The notes: a model not told the origin generated them from the letters alone. Numbered from the stretch's first letter, positions 24,240 through 32,418 are shown. The stretch is 64,000 nucleotides of DNA from Alysiella filiformis (GCF_014054525.1 NZ_CP059564.1:382357-446356), one strand, 5' to 3'. Made by a program: numbers and translations.

Positions 24240-24382
24240 AACCCGTGTTCGCAAGATTGATGGCTTGATTTTATTGTTAAGGCGGCTTTCTACGCCAATA
24301 TTGAACATATTGCATAGAAAGCCAACGCAGTAGGCGCATGAAATGGCGATAAAGCAAGCTATTGAGATGATGAATACAGGTT
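24240..24382. mobile_element. MITE-like element (TIR AACCTGTGTTCATC family), copy 1
   Basis: Begins AACCCGTGTTCGC and ends GATGAATACAGGTT. Internal segments GATTGATGGCTTGATTTTAT and TGGCGATAAA are shared with the copy at 53562-53660. The arms fold on each other. Its right end overlaps the last codons of the gene ending at 24359. Confidence 0.65.
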
Positions 24383-25048
24383 CTGAAACACCGTCCACAA
24401 CTGCCAGCACGCCCACGCTGCCACCCACAATCCCGCCACCAAACGCACCGCTTTGGCTTGCAAAAAACCGCGCAGTTGCACCGCAAAAATGCCCATCGCC
24501 AACAAATTCGGCAACGTCCCCACCCCAAACGCCAGCAAATACAACGCCCCCTGCCCCGCAGACGCGCTGCTCAACGCATACAAAGCCGCGTTGTACACCA
24601 AACCACAAGGCAACCAGCCCCACAACGCCCCCACCACCACGCTGCCTGTGAGCGATTGAATCGGCAAAAATCGGTTTAAATGCGGATTGAGTTTGCGCCA
24701 AATCGGTTTGCCAATGCGCTCAATGTGTGCCGCGCCAGCAAAAATCCCCGCCAAATACAAACCCATCAACAGCAACAACACATTTGCCGCCACAAATAAA
24801 ATCATTTGAAACAAGCGCGTTTCATTCAACAACAAAGTGCTTTGCGACAACGCCCCCATCAGCGCACCAATCAGGGCATAGCTGCCCAATCTGCCCAAAT
24901 TCAACAATAAAATCAACTTAATGCGCGAAATATGCGGCGGCAACTGCAACACAAACGCACTGCTCAAACCGCCACACATGCCCACGCAATGCGTGCCGCC
25001 CAAAAATCCCAATAAAAACAAAGTCAGCAAAGTGGTTTCTTGCAACAT
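24359..25048 (-). CDS. Sulfite exporter TauE/SafE-like (DsbD_2-type) membrane protein
   Basis: 229-aa membrane protein with about six helices. Two motifs of the DsbD_2 group are clear: FLGGTHCVGMCGG near residue 18 and GWLPCGLVYNAALYA near residue 142. Family members near cytochrome oxidase genes take part in copper handling or heme/thiol delivery; the general database name is sulfite exporter, for which there is no direct support here. ATG 25048 is chosen over a TTG 15 bp further out. The last residues (NLYSSSQ) and the stop are encoded within a MITE-like repeat, so the C-terminus may be altered from the ancestral form. Confidence 0.75.
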   Translation of the reverse strand: MLQETTLLTLFLLGFLGGTHCVGMCGGLSSAFVLQLPPHISRIKLILLLNLGRLGSYALIGALMGALSQSTLLLNETRLFQMILFVAANVLLLLMGLYLAGIFAGAAHIERIGKPIWRKLNPHLNRFLPIQSLTGSVVVGALWGWLPCGLVYNAALYALSSASAGQGALYLLAFGVGTLPNLLAMGIFAVQLRGFLQAKAVRLVAGLWVAAWACWQLWTVFQNLYSSSQ

Positions 25049-25118
25049 GGTGGTTTCAATCAATCAAAAAATGGCTATTGTAATTCAAATTACAGGCAGC
25101 TTTTTTCAAAGCAGCCAG

Positions 25119-25294
25119 AAAAAAACTTGCCCAATCGTGTAAAGAAGTGTAATATCCGCACGTCAATTATTCCGACCGAAGTGTTGGATTCCGATTGGAT
25201 TTTTGTGTTAAGAATTTGTTAAAAAGTATATTCATTTGTGAAGATTTTTGGCTTGCAATGTATTGATTTTACAAAAGAAAAACACAAGGGTGCA
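25119..25294 (+). promoter_or_regulatory. CRISPR leader 1
   Basis: About 175 bp upstream of array 1, AT-rich, and almost identical to the leader of array 2 (29119-29303), which has a small internal insertion. It contains CAATTATTCCGAC at 25164-25176, the exact reverse complement of the first 13 bases of the CRISPR repeat. Conservation ends abruptly outside this unit. Confidence 0.75.
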
Positions 25295-25469
25295 GTCGGA
25301 ATAATTGCCCCATTCATCGGGGATTAAGACTTTTTTAATTCCTTGTGTGAGAGTTAAACAGCAAGTCGGAATAATTGCCCCATTCATCGGGGATTAAGAC
25401 ACACCAGCGAAGTTGTAAGCAGTTACAGTTTGAGTCGGAATAATCGCCCCATTCATCGGGGATAAAATC
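25295..25469 (+). CRISPR. CRISPR array 1: three 36-bp repeats, two spacers
   Basis: Repeats at 25295-25330, 25365-25400 and 25434-25469 start GTCGGAATAATTG and end CGGGGATTAAGAC, with a CCCC/GGGG hairpin in the middle. Spacers are 34 bp (25331-25364) and 33 bp (25401-25433). The last repeat is degenerate at its 3' end (GGGGATAAAATC), which fixes the direction as plus with the leader at the left. The 8-nt end ATTAAGAC resembles the 5' handle of type I or III crRNAs. No cas gene is in the window, so subtype is undetermined. Confidence 0.92.
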
Positions 25470-25515
25470 AAAAGCAGCCTGAATCCAGTCCACTTGGACT
25501 TTTCAGGCTGCTTTT
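25470..25515 (+). terminator. Inverted DUS-like hairpin after CRISPR array 1
   Basis: AAAAGCAGCCTGAA and TTCAGGCTGCTTTT form a 14-bp stem directly after the last repeat. Array 2 is followed by the same kind of hairpin. Confidence 0.75.
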
Positions 25516-25586
25516 GCATTGCCAGCGCGTTTTGCACCCAAAAATGCTAAAATCGCGCCAATTTCATTTTTCAGGCAGCTTTTTTG

Positions 25587-26960
25587 ATGAACGCACATTC
25601 CCCCACCATTGCCGCCATCGCCACCGCCAACGGACGCGGCGGCGTGGGCATCATCCGCATATCGGGCAAAGACTTAATCCCATTCGCCCAAGCCATTTCA
25701 GGCGGCAAAACGCCCCAACCGCGCACCGCACTCTACACCGATTTTCTTGCCGCAGACGGCAGCGCAATAGACAACGGCTTGCTGCTGTATTTTGCCGCGC
25801 CAGCCAGTTTCACAGGCGAAGATGTGCTTGAATTACAAGGACATGGCGGACAAATCGTCTTGCAAATGCTGTTGGCACGTTGCGTGGAATTGGGCGCACG
25901 CTTGGCAGAGGCTGGCGAATTTTCCAAACGCGCTTTTCTCAACAATAAGATGGACTTGGCGCAAGCCGAAAGCGTGGCGGATTTGATTGACGCGTCCAGC
26001 CAAGCCGCAGCGCGTATGGCAATGCGTTCGCTCAAAGGTGTGTTTTCGCAACAAATTCATGCGCTTGTGGACGATTTGATTACCTTGCGTATGCTGGTGG
26101 AAGCCACGCTGGATTTTCCCGAAGAAGACATTGATTTTCTGCAAGCGGCTGACGCAAAAGGCAAATTAGCCAGCCTGCAAACCCAGTTGGCAAACATTTT
26201 CGCCCATGCCCAACAAGGCGCGATTTTGCGCGAAGGCATGAATGTGGTGCTGGTGGGCGCACCCAATGTCGGAAAATCCAGTTTGCTCAATGCGTTGGCG
26301 GGCGATGACGTGGCGATTGTTACCGACATCGCAGGCACCACGCGCGACACGGTGCGCGAACACATCACGCTAGATGGCGTACCCATGCACATCACCGACA
26401 CGGCTGGATTGCGCCAAACCGATGATATTGTGGAACAAATCGGCATACAGCGCAGCGAAAAGGCGGTGCAAAATGCCGATGTCGCCCTGATTTTGATAGA
26501 CCCAAACGAGGGCTTGAACGACACCACGCGTGAAATCCTGTTCAGGCTGCCTGAAAACCTGAAACGCATTGAAATTCATAATAAAATTGATTTGAAAAAT
26601 GACAATCCGAGCGTGGAAAATCGTTCAGGCAGCCTGAAAAACGAAACGGGCGCAAGCACCATCATCAAGCTGTCTGCCAAAACAGGCGCAGGTTTGGATT
26701 TGCTGAAAACCGCGCTGCTGCAACAAATTGGTTGGCAAGGCGAAAGCGAAGGCTTGTTTTTGGCGCGCACGCGGCACATTCACGCCCTGCAACTGGCGCA
26801 AACCGAGCTGGACAACGCGGCAGCTTGCGGCAACCATCAAATTGAATTGTTGGCAGAACATTTGCGTTTGGCGCAGGTGGCGTGCAATGAAATCACGGGC
26901 GAGTTTACGGCTGATGATTTGTTGGGCGTGATTTTTTCGCGGTTTTGCATTGGAAAATAA
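25587..26960 (+). CDS. mnmE: tRNA modification GTPase MnmE
   Basis: GTPase that, with MnmG, installs the carboxymethylaminomethyl (or aminomethyl) group on wobble U34 of several tRNAs. 457 aa. The N-terminal formyl-THF-binding domain contains GRGGVGIIRISG; the inserted G domain starts at GAPNVGKSSLLNALAG (residue 221) with DIAGTTRD, DTAGL and the NKID-type motif; the protein ends with the essential CIGK motif. Two DUS copies lie in the coding sequence (near 26540 and 26624), translated as FRLPEN and SGSLK. ATG 25587 chosen; a TTG three bases earlier is unlikely. Confidence 0.97.
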   Translation: MNAHSPTIAAIATANGRGGVGIIRISGKDLIPFAQAISGGKTPQPRTALYTDFLAADGSAIDNGLLLYFAAPASFTGEDVLELQGHGGQIVLQMLLARCVELGARLAEAGEFSKRAFLNNKMDLAQAESVADLIDASSQAAARMAMRSLKGVFSQQIHALVDDLITLRMLVEATLDFPEEDIDFLQAADAKGKLASLQTQLANIFAHAQQGAILREGMNVVLVGAPNVGKSSLLNALAGDDVAIVTDIAGTTRDTVREHITLDGVPMHITDTAGLRQTDDIVEQIGIQRSEKAVQNADVALILIDPNEGLNDTTREILFRLPENLKRIEIHNKIDLKNDNPSVENRSGSLKNETGASTIIKLSAKTGAGLDLLKTALLQQIGWQGESEGLFLARTRHIHALQLAQTELDNAAACGNHQIELLAEHLRLAQVACNEITGEFTADDLLGVIFSRFCIGK

Positions 26961-27002
26961 TCTGCCAAAATAATCATTTAAGCAAAAAAGCAAAAATGGG
27001 GC

Positions 27003-27031
27003 TTGACGCATGGGCGTGTTGTTTCTATAAT
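27003..27031 (+). promoter_or_regulatory. Sigma-70 promoter of tRNA-Lys
   Basis: TTGACG (27003-27008) and TATAAT (27026-27031) are separated by 17 bp, with the tRNA starting 15 bp further on. Confidence 0.88.
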
Positions 27032-27045
27032 GCGTTCTTTCATTT

Positions 27046-27121
27046 GGGTCGTTAGCTCAGTCGGTAGAGCAGCGGACTTTTAATCCGTTGGTCGAGCGTT
27101 CGAATCGCTCACGACCCACCA
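27046..27121 (+). tRNA. tRNA-Lys (anticodon TTT)
   Basis: 76-nt tRNA: acceptor GGGTCGT pairs with ACGACCC, the anticodon loop is CTTTTAA (TTT), the T loop is GTTCGAATC, and CCA is encoded. Its own promoter and terminator flank it. Confidence 0.97.
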
Positions 27122-27128
27122 AATTTTT

Positions 27129-27157
27129 AAAAGCCTGAACTTTTGTTCGGGCTTTTT
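27129..27157 (+). terminator. Intrinsic terminator after tRNA-Lys
   Basis: AAAGCCTGAAC and GTTCGGGCTTT pair (with one G-U) around a TTTT loop, followed by T. Confidence 0.85.
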
Positions 27158-27189
27158 TCATATCTCAAATTTTAAATAAGGTGTTGAAT

Positions 27190-28119
27190 ATGAAAGTGAT
27201 TTTTGCTGGCACGCCCGATTTTGCGGCGGCTGCCTTAAATGCGATTGTGGACGCTGGCTTTGATGTGCCTTTGGTTTTGACCCAACCCGACCGCCCCAAA
27301 GGTCGCGGTATGCAGTTGCAAGCCAGCCCTGTGAAATTGGCGGCTTTGGCGCACGGTTTGCGCGTTGAGCAGCCTGAAAAATTGCGTGGCAACGATGAGG
27401 CTTTGCAAATCTTGCGCGATGTGCAAGCCGATGTGATGGTGGTGGCGGCTTATGGTTTGATTTTGCCGCAAGATGTGCTGGATGCGCCCCAACATGGCTG
27501 CCTGAACATTCATGCGTCTTTGCTGCCGCGTTGGCGCGGTGCTGCGCCCATTCAACGCGCGATTGAAGCGGGCGATACGGAAACGGGCGTGTGCATCATG
27601 CAAATGGACGCGGGTTTGGACACGGGCGCAATCGTCAGCGAACACCGCTACATCATCAAAAACACCGACACCGCCAACGAAGTTCACGATGAATTGATGA
27701 AATTGGGCGCGGCAGCGATTGTGGCGGATTTGCAGCGTTTGCAGGTTTCAGGCAGCCTGAAAAGTGTGCCGCAGCCTGAAAATGGCATCACTTACGCACA
27801 AAAATTGTCCAAAGACGAGGCGCAAATCAACTGGCAAGAATCTGCCGAAATCGTGGCGCGAAAAATCCGCGCGTTCAACCCCGTGCCTTGCGCGTGGACG
27901 CTGTGGCAGGGCAAGCCGATGAAAATTTGGGCGGCACACGCGGTGGCGCAAAATGGCGCGGCTGGCACGGTGCTGGCGGCAAACGCCAACGGCATCATCG
28001 TGGCGTGTGGCGATGGCGCAATTTGCATAAGCGAATTGCAAGCGGCTGGCGGAAAACGTTTGAATAGCAAAGATTTTTTGGCTGGGCGCGATGTGGCGGT
28101 GGGCGAATTTTTTGCGTGA
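27190..28119 (+). CDS. fmt: Methionyl-tRNA formyltransferase
   Basis: Formylates initiator Met-tRNA with 10-formyl-THF. 309 aa. MKVIFAGTPDFAA start, the HASLLPRWRGAAPIQRAI signature with catalytic Asn-His-Asp set around residues 105-140, METGV-type segment TETGVCIMQMD, and the C-terminal tRNA-binding domain. A DUS in the coding sequence near 27747 is translated as SGSLK. ATG 27190 is chosen over GTG 27181. Usually paired with def in other bacteria; here it stands after tRNA-Lys. Confidence 0.97.
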   Translation: MKVIFAGTPDFAAAALNAIVDAGFDVPLVLTQPDRPKGRGMQLQASPVKLAALAHGLRVEQPEKLRGNDEALQILRDVQADVMVVAAYGLILPQDVLDAPQHGCLNIHASLLPRWRGAAPIQRAIEAGDTETGVCIMQMDAGLDTGAIVSEHRYIIKNTDTANEVHDELMKLGAAAIVADLQRLQVSGSLKSVPQPENGITYAQKLSKDEAQINWQESAEIVARKIRAFNPVPCAWTLWQGKPMKIWAAHAVAQNGAAGTVLAANANGIIVACGDGAICISELQAAGGKRLNSKDFLAGRDVAVGEFFA

Positions 28120-28127
28120 ATGCGTTT

Positions 28128-28330
28128 CAGGCAGCCTTTCGGTACACGACAGAAATTTTTAATGTAGCACAAACCTCGTTCCCTCTCCCCATGGGAGAGG
28201 GTAGGGAAAACCGTTCAAGTTTATGGCATTTCGCCCTCTCCCCGCCCCTCTCCCATGGGGAGAGGGCGTAAAATGCGGGCACGATAACGGTTTCTGTCCA
28301 TATTTTTATCGTGTACAGGAAAGCAGCCTG
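28128..28330. repeat. Gap repeat with GTACACGA/TCGTGTAC ends and CCCTCTCCC palindromes
   Basis: A DUS-like end, then TTCGGTACACGA near 28138 and TCGTGTACAGGAA near 28308 bracket two CCCTCTCC(C)CATGGGGAGAGGG-type palindromes. It looks like another small non-coding repeat, related in its core to MITE-B. Confidence 0.45.
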
Positions 28331-28366
28331 AAAACCCACACTCAATTTTAAGTCATTGGATTGAAT

Positions 28367-29068
28367 ATGATAAATCTCTATCAAATTTTGCACATTTCGC
28401 CCCACGCCAGCCGTGTGGAAATTCAAGCGGCATTGCAACACTATCGCACACAGCCCCAAGCCCATGCCAAAATCATTCGCGCCACCGAAGAATGGCTGCT
28501 GGTTGCCGATGTGCGTGCGCGTTACGATGCGCGTTTGCGCGCCGAACAGCCCGAGGTTTTTCAGGCAGCCACGCCCCATCACGATGACGTATTGATTGTG
28601 GACGAAACACCAGCACAAGCCATTGAAAACGATGAATATTATGTGCCAATATTGTGGCAACCCAAAGCCATCATGTTGGCATCGCTGATTTTAACGCCAG
28701 CCTTGGGCGCGTGGCTGACCGCGCTGAATTGGCAGGAGTTGGGCGATGAAAAAGCGAAACAAATCAATATGCAAGTGGCATATGCCGTGTTGGGCAGCAG
28801 CTTGGTGCTGGCGATGATTGCGATTTTAACGGGTGTGGATTGGGGTTGGTGGCTGCACCTTGTGGTTTGGCTGGCGTGGTTTTTCACATTGGGCAAAAAA
28901 CACATGGATTTTGTGGACAATGCCATAGGCAATGATTACAACCGCCAATCGTGGCAAAAAACCCTGATTTGGGTGGCGGTGGCTTTGGTGGCGTATGTGT
29001 TGTTGATTATGTTGTTGATGTATTTGGCGATTCAATTAGATTGGGCGCACCCAAGTTGGTTTGCATAA
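28367..29068 (+). CDS. J-domain-like membrane protein, paralogue of 36572-37258
   Basis: 233-aa protein. Residues 1-60 (INLYQILHISPHASRVEIQAALQHY and later VADVRARYDARLR) follow the helix pattern of a DnaJ J-domain, but the HPD motif that stimulates Hsp70 is absent (the loop has RTQPQAHAK). An acidic linker (residues 70-95) leads to four hydrophobic segments between about 100 and 225. The protein at 36572-37258 has the same layout and clear similarity at the N-terminus and in the first membrane segments (SPVLGAVLTAINWRELG against TPALGAWLTALNWQELG). The J-like domain faces the cytoplasm by inference. Function unknown. Confidence 0.65.
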   Translation: MINLYQILHISPHASRVEIQAALQHYRTQPQAHAKIIRATEEWLLVADVRARYDARLRAEQPEVFQAATPHHDDVLIVDETPAQAIENDEYYVPILWQPKAIMLASLILTPALGAWLTALNWQELGDEKAKQINMQVAYAVLGSSLVLAMIAILTGVDWGWWLHLVVWLAWFFTLGKKHMDFVDNAIGNDYNRQSWQKTLIWVAVALVAYVLLIMLLMYLAIQLDWAHPSWFA

Positions 29069-29118
29069 AGGCGATTCAGGCAGCCAGATTGGGCAAATGA
29101 GCGCAAGGCTGCCTGCAA

Positions 29119-29303
29119 AAACTTGCCAAATGATGTAAAGAAGTGTAATATCCGCACTTCAATTATTCCGACTGAAAAGTTGGATTCCGATTGCATTTGG
29201 TGTTAAGAATTTGTTAAAAAGTATATTCGTTTGTGAAGATTTTTGGCTTAAAAATTTTGGCTTGCAATGTATTGATTTTACGAAAGAAAAACACAAGGGT
29301 GCG
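29119..29303 (+). promoter_or_regulatory. CRISPR leader 2
   Basis: Near-identical to leader 1 apart from point differences and a short AAAATTTTGGCTT-type insertion near 29250. The inverted half-repeat CAATTATTCCGAC lies at 29160-29172, at the same distance from the array start as in leader 1 within about 13 bp. Confidence 0.75.
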
Positions 29304-29612
29304 GTCGGAATAATTGCCCCATTCATCGGGGATTAAGACGAAACCAATGCCATCAGCAGTCAAGTTGAAGTAAGTATTGCCCCATTCATCGGGGATTAAG
29401 ACGCCATAGCAGGGGTGAATGTGCGGAACGTAGAACGTCGGAATAATTGCCCCATTCATCGGGGATTAAGACTGTGTGAATTTGGTACGTAATTCTTTTG
29501 TGGATTGTCGGAATAATTGCCCCATTCATCGGGGATTAAGACCGTCATCTTTTGTAATCATACTTAACATTTTTGTGTCGGAATAATTGCCCCATTCATC
29601 GGGGATAAAATC
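29304..29612 (+). CRISPR. CRISPR array 2: five repeats, four spacers, one repeat truncated
   Basis: Same repeat as array 1. Full repeats are at 29304-29339, 29437-29472 and 29507-29542, and the degenerate last repeat at 29577-29612. The second repeat lacks its first nine bases and spans 29376-29402. Spacers: 29340-29375 (36 bp), 29403-29436, 29473-29506 and 29543-29576 (34 bp each). No spacer matched anything I could see in the window. The degenerate repeat again ends GATAAAATC, so both arrays have the same direction and possibly a common origin. Confidence 0.93.
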
Positions 29613-29615
29613 AAA

Positions 29616-29660
29616 AAAAGCAGCCTGAAAACATCAACAATGCGTTTTCAGGCTGCTTTT
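29616..29660. terminator. Inverted DUS-like hairpin after CRISPR array 2
   Basis: AAAAGCAGCCTGAAAAC and GTTTTCAGGCTGCTTTT form a perfect 17-bp stem with an 11-nt loop. Confidence 0.8.
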
Positions 29661-29667
29661 GCCATGT

Positions 29668-29760
29668 TTACAATGGCAGCAAAAAACCAAATACCAACCC
29701 AGTAACCGCGCCACACAATCCATTTGCTGAATATTCAATGCGTTTTGGTGTGTGGCTGTC
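29668..29760 (-). pseudogene. Possible 3' remnant of a small membrane-protein gene
   Basis: The minus strand reads SDSHTPKRIEYSANG, then LCGAVTGLVFGFLLPL and a stop at 29668-29670, immediately before the DUS hairpin. A hydrophobic Gly-rich tail of this sort looks like a true C-terminus. The frame loses sense at 29763, where a MITE-like element begins, suggesting that the rest was lost. Tentative. Confidence 0.3.
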
Positions 29761-29762
29761 TG

Positions 29763-29912
29763 AAACCTTTGCAAAACGCGGTTTGTAGGGGCAGATTTCA
29801 TATCTGTCCCGTTTAGGTTCGCAGAAATTTTCATTCTTATCAATAAATTGAAAAAAGGGCGGATATGAAATCCGCCCCTACGTCAGTTTAAAAGTAGGTT
29901 TTGCAAAGGTTT
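29763..29912. mobile_element. MITE-A, empty copy (no inner element)
   Basis: About 150 bp from AAACCTTTGCAAAAC to its inverted partner GTTTTGCAAAGGTTT, with the GGCAGATTTCATATCTG palindrome near the left end and GGCGGATATGAAATCCGCC near the right. The site TTATCAATAAATTG in its middle is uninterrupted here; other copies carry MITE-B at that site. Confidence 0.75.
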
Positions 29913-30090
29913 CTGTCTATGTTGTGGGGTGCTGCAAAGCCACTTGAAATGCGCTTTACCGTGAAATCAAGCAAAAGCGTGTAAATCCCCCTGCCAGCAC
30001 CCTTGAAAAATGGCTATGATGTGCGCCGTTTTGCCATTTTTGTGTGGCGAGCAATCTTTTTTCAATCTATTTTTGAAAGTTTGAAACATC

Positions 30091-30786
30091 ATGAAAAAGT
30101 ATTTTGCCGAATTTTTTGGCACATTTTGGTTGGTATTTGGTGGTTGCGGCAGCGCGGTGTTGGCGGCAGGCATTCCCGAATTGGGCATTGGTTACGCAGG
30201 CGTATCGCTGGCATTTGGCTTAACGGTTTTGACCATGGCTTATGCGGTGGGACACATTTCAGGCGGACACTTCAATCCAGCCGTATCGGTGGGTTTGATG
30301 GTGGGCGGTCGTTTTGATAAAAAAGATTTGTTGCCCTACATTGCCGCGCAAGTGGTGGGGGCGATTGCAGCAGGTGCGGTGTTGTACACCATTGCATCGG
30401 GTGTAGAAGGTTTCAATGCGGCAGCAGGATTTGCCAGCAATGGCTATGGCGAACATTCGCCACACGGTTACAGCCTAATTTCGGCATTTTTGATTGAAGT
30501 GGTGCTGACGGCATTTTTCTTGATGATTATCATGGGTGCAACCGACAAACGCGCACCAGCAGGCTTTGCCCCCATTGCGATTGGTTTGGCATTGACTTTG
30601 ATTCACTTGATTAGCATTCCTGTTACCAACACTTCGGTGAATCCTGCGCGTTCTACGGGCGTGGCGTTGTTTCAAGGTTCTTGGGCGATTGGGCAACTGT
30701 GGTTGTTTTGGGTTGCACCGATTGTGGGCGGCGTGATTGGCGCATTGTGCTACAAATTCATCGCCAGCGAAGAGAAAAAAGCCTAA
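30091..30786 (+). CDS. aqpZ: Aquaporin Z
   Basis: 231-aa MIP-family water channel with six membrane helices. Both NPA boxes are present ([11 protein letters not shown] near residue 62 and [10 protein letters not shown] near residue 190). The selectivity-filter neighbourhood fits AqpZ (His in the fifth helix, [18 protein letters not shown]). Start [25 protein letters not shown] is the normal N-terminus. A strong terminator follows the gene. Confidence 0.96.
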   Translation: MKKYFAEFFGTFWLVFGGCGSAVLAAGIPELGIGYAGVSLAFGLTVLTMAYAVGHISGGHFNPAVSVGLMVGGRFDKKDLLPYIAAQVVGAIAAGAVLYTIASGVEGFNAAAGFASNGYGEHSPHGYSLISAFLIEVVLTAFFLMIIMGATDKRAPAGFAPIAIGLALTLIHLISIPVTNTSVNPARSTGVALFQGSWAIGQLWLFWVAPIVGGVIGALCYKFIASEEKKA

Positions 30787-30810
30787 TCTTTTGATTTTGA
30801 AATCAAATAG

Positions 30811-30838
30811 GGGACGAATCAATGATTCGTCCCTTTTT
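30811..30838 (+). terminator. Intrinsic terminator after aqpZ
   Basis: GGGACGAATCA and TGATTCGTCCC form an 11-bp stem with a one-base loop, followed by TTTTTT. Confidence 0.9.
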
Positions 30839-30844
30839 TGTGGT

Positions 30845-30914
30845 GTAGGGTGCAGCTTGTTGCACCATTTTTCAGATAAAACATGAACTTGGTGCAACAA
30901 GTTGCAACCTACAT
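30845..30914. repeat. GTAGGGTGCA/TGCACC inverted repeat unit
   Basis: GTAGGGTGCAGCTTGTTGCACC and, inverted, GGTGCAACAAGTTGCAACCTAC frame a short AT-rich core. Parts of the same unit recur near 37877 and 47148. Confidence 0.5.
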
Positions 30915-30971
30915 CATGATGCCTTATTGTGTATTTGGTTCACAATAACAATGAAAATGCCAGCAAGCACA

Positions 30972-31273
30972 AACGGGGCAGATTCTATATCCACCCTGTT
31001 TAGAATTGCAGAAATTTTTATTTTTATCAATAACGTGAAATCGGGATAAGTAACTGTCAATTTGCCAACAAACCCGCCCTCTCTCCCTATGGGAAAACGT
31101 GAGAGAGAGGGCTTGTTGAGCAGCATACCCTCTCCCCAGCCCTCTCCCACAGGGAGAGGGAGCAAAGTGACTTAAATTTATCAATCACTTTTATTCCGAA
31201 CTCGCGTTATCAATAAATTACAAAAGGCGGATATAAAATCCCCCCCTACGTCAGCTTAAAAGTGGGTTTTGCT
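30972..31273. mobile_element. MITE-A with nested MITE-B, inverted orientation
   Basis: Outer arms (GGGCAGATTCTATATCC at left, GGCGGATATAAAATCC and TCAGCTTAAAAGTGGGTTTTGC at right) enclose MITE-B (CGTGAAATCGGGATAA to TTATTCCGAACTCGCG) at the TATCAATAA site. The left outer end is degenerate. With the two preceding elements it fills the gap between aqpZ and the 31293 gene. Confidence 0.65.
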
Positions 31274-31292
31274 GTTTCAGGCAGCCTGAAAA

Positions 31293-32048
31293 TCATTTTT
31301 CTGCCCAAAAATGGCGAATGTGCTTACCCCAATCGCCCCAAAGCAAACGTTGTCGCCACCCTTCCCCCACCATGTCGTATTGGCTGTAAAGATGGGGCTG
31401 GTTCAAATCGTCTTGCGGCGCGGATTCGGGCAGCCGATTGCCCTGTTGGTCAATGTAAAACCATTGGTCGGACAAATAAACAGGTATCCAATCGGTGTTG
31501 GAATGCGATTTGACCACCCCCGAATAACTGACTTTGGCGCGACCGTTTTCAAATGGGTTCACGGCAAAATATTGCGGATAAATGCGAAGTTGCCCTGTTT
31601 TTACATCGGCAAAACCGAATTTGTTGCCATTTCTGATGGGTAAAAAGCCATCATCGCTTTCGTCTATCAAATAGCCATCGCCTGTGGTCATGGGTTCGTA
31701 TCCCAAATAATTGCCTTTGGCATCAAATGCTTCTATCTTATTGGTACGGTTATTGCGTAACCAAGTGCGGTGTGAAAAACACGCCTTTTCAGGGTGTGAA
31801 TTGAAAAACCAAAAACTTTCGGTGTAATTTGCACTCAATGGCAACAGGATTTTGCCTGTTTGCACGTCTTTCATTTGAACATGATATTCGTTGGGTGCTG
31901 CACGGTCTGCGGTAAAACGTGATTCGTATTCAATTCGGTCGGTTCGCCTGCTGTGTTCATCGTAAAGACAAACGGTGTGCGCCCATGTTGGCATTGCCAA
32001 CAAAAGCAGTAAAAATAAGGGAATTTGACTCATTTTTTCATCAATCAT
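31293..32048 (-). CDS. Secreted WG-repeat-like protein
   Basis: 251 aa from ATG 32048, or 246 from ATG 32033, which sits directly before the signal peptide MSQIPLFLLLLLAMPTWA. The mature part contains segments of the WG-repeat kind: GFLPIRNGNKFGFADVKTGQLRIYPQYFAVNPFENGRAKV, followed by a WFYIDQQGNRLP repeat. WG repeats form beta-rich scaffolds of unknown function. It is last in a minus-strand run behind tamB and the small 89-aa gene, separated from them by DUS copies. Confidence 0.65.
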   Translation of the reverse strand: MIDEKMSQIPLFLLLLLAMPTWAHTVCLYDEHSRRTDRIEYESRFTADRAAPNEYHVQMKDVQTGKILLPLSANYTESFWFFNSHPEKACFSHRTWLRNNRTNKIEAFDAKGNYLGYEPMTTGDGYLIDESDDGFLPIRNGNKFGFADVKTGQLRIYPQYFAVNPFENGRAKVSYSGVVKSHSNTDWIPVYLSDQWFYIDQQGNRLPESAPQDDLNQPHLYSQYDMVGEGWRQRLLWGDWGKHIRHFWAEK

Positions 32049-32076
32049 GGCGTTTCAGGCTGCCTGAAAGGGCTTT

Positions 32077-32346
32077 TTATTTGCCTTTGCGCGGTTTATC
32101 GGCGGCTGCCAAACGGTTGGCGATGTGCTGTTGCAACAATTCGCGTTTTTCCCAAAAAAAGCTTTGAAATTTGGGCAGCGAATAGATTTTTTTGACCATG
32201 GTCGGAAAACCATCGTGCAAAATGGCGGCAACATCGGCATTCATGGTTTCATCGTTCATGGCGGTTGCCAAGTCGCATTCTTTGTTGCTCAAATAGGTTT
32301 GAATTTGCTTTTTGACGTAATTACTGATTTCAAATTGGTTAATCAT
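32077..32346 (-). CDS. Hypothetical 89-aa protein
   Basis: Starts MINQFEISNYVKKQIQTYL and is predicted helical and soluble, with a conserved-looking centre (HDGFPTMVKKIYSLPKFQSFFWEKRELL) and a basic tail. No family recognised with certainty. The frame could open 57 bp earlier but that part is encoded by a DUS, so ATG 32346 is preferred. It lies 72 bp after tamB on the same strand and may be co-transcribed. Confidence 0.6.
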   Translation of the reverse strand: MINQFEISNYVKKQIQTYLSNKECDLATAMNDETMNADVAAILHDGFPTMVKKIYSLPKFQSFFWEKRELLQQHIANRLAAADKPRKGK

Positions 32347-32418
32347 AATCCATTTGCCTTTTGGGTTTGGGGATTCAGGCAGCCTGTTGCGCTGGCACAA
32401 CACCAGCCTGAATCGGGT

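Noticed and set aside
25119..25294. Class 2 CRISPR system with a tracrRNA gene in the leader
   Set aside because: Only 13 bases are complementary to the repeat and no Cas9 or Cas12 gene is in the window; kept as an open observation on the leader, not as a tracrRNA annotation.
29214..29459. An 81-codon minus-strand frame with repeated LIPDEWGN
   Set aside because: It is a translation of the CRISPR repeats of array 2; the peptide repeat merely mirrors the DNA repeat.
30091..30786. Possibility that the MIP protein is a glycerol facilitator
   Set aside because: The residues around the second NPA box and the short loops fit AqpZ; GlpF would have an Asp after the second NPA-Arg (NPARD), which is absent here.
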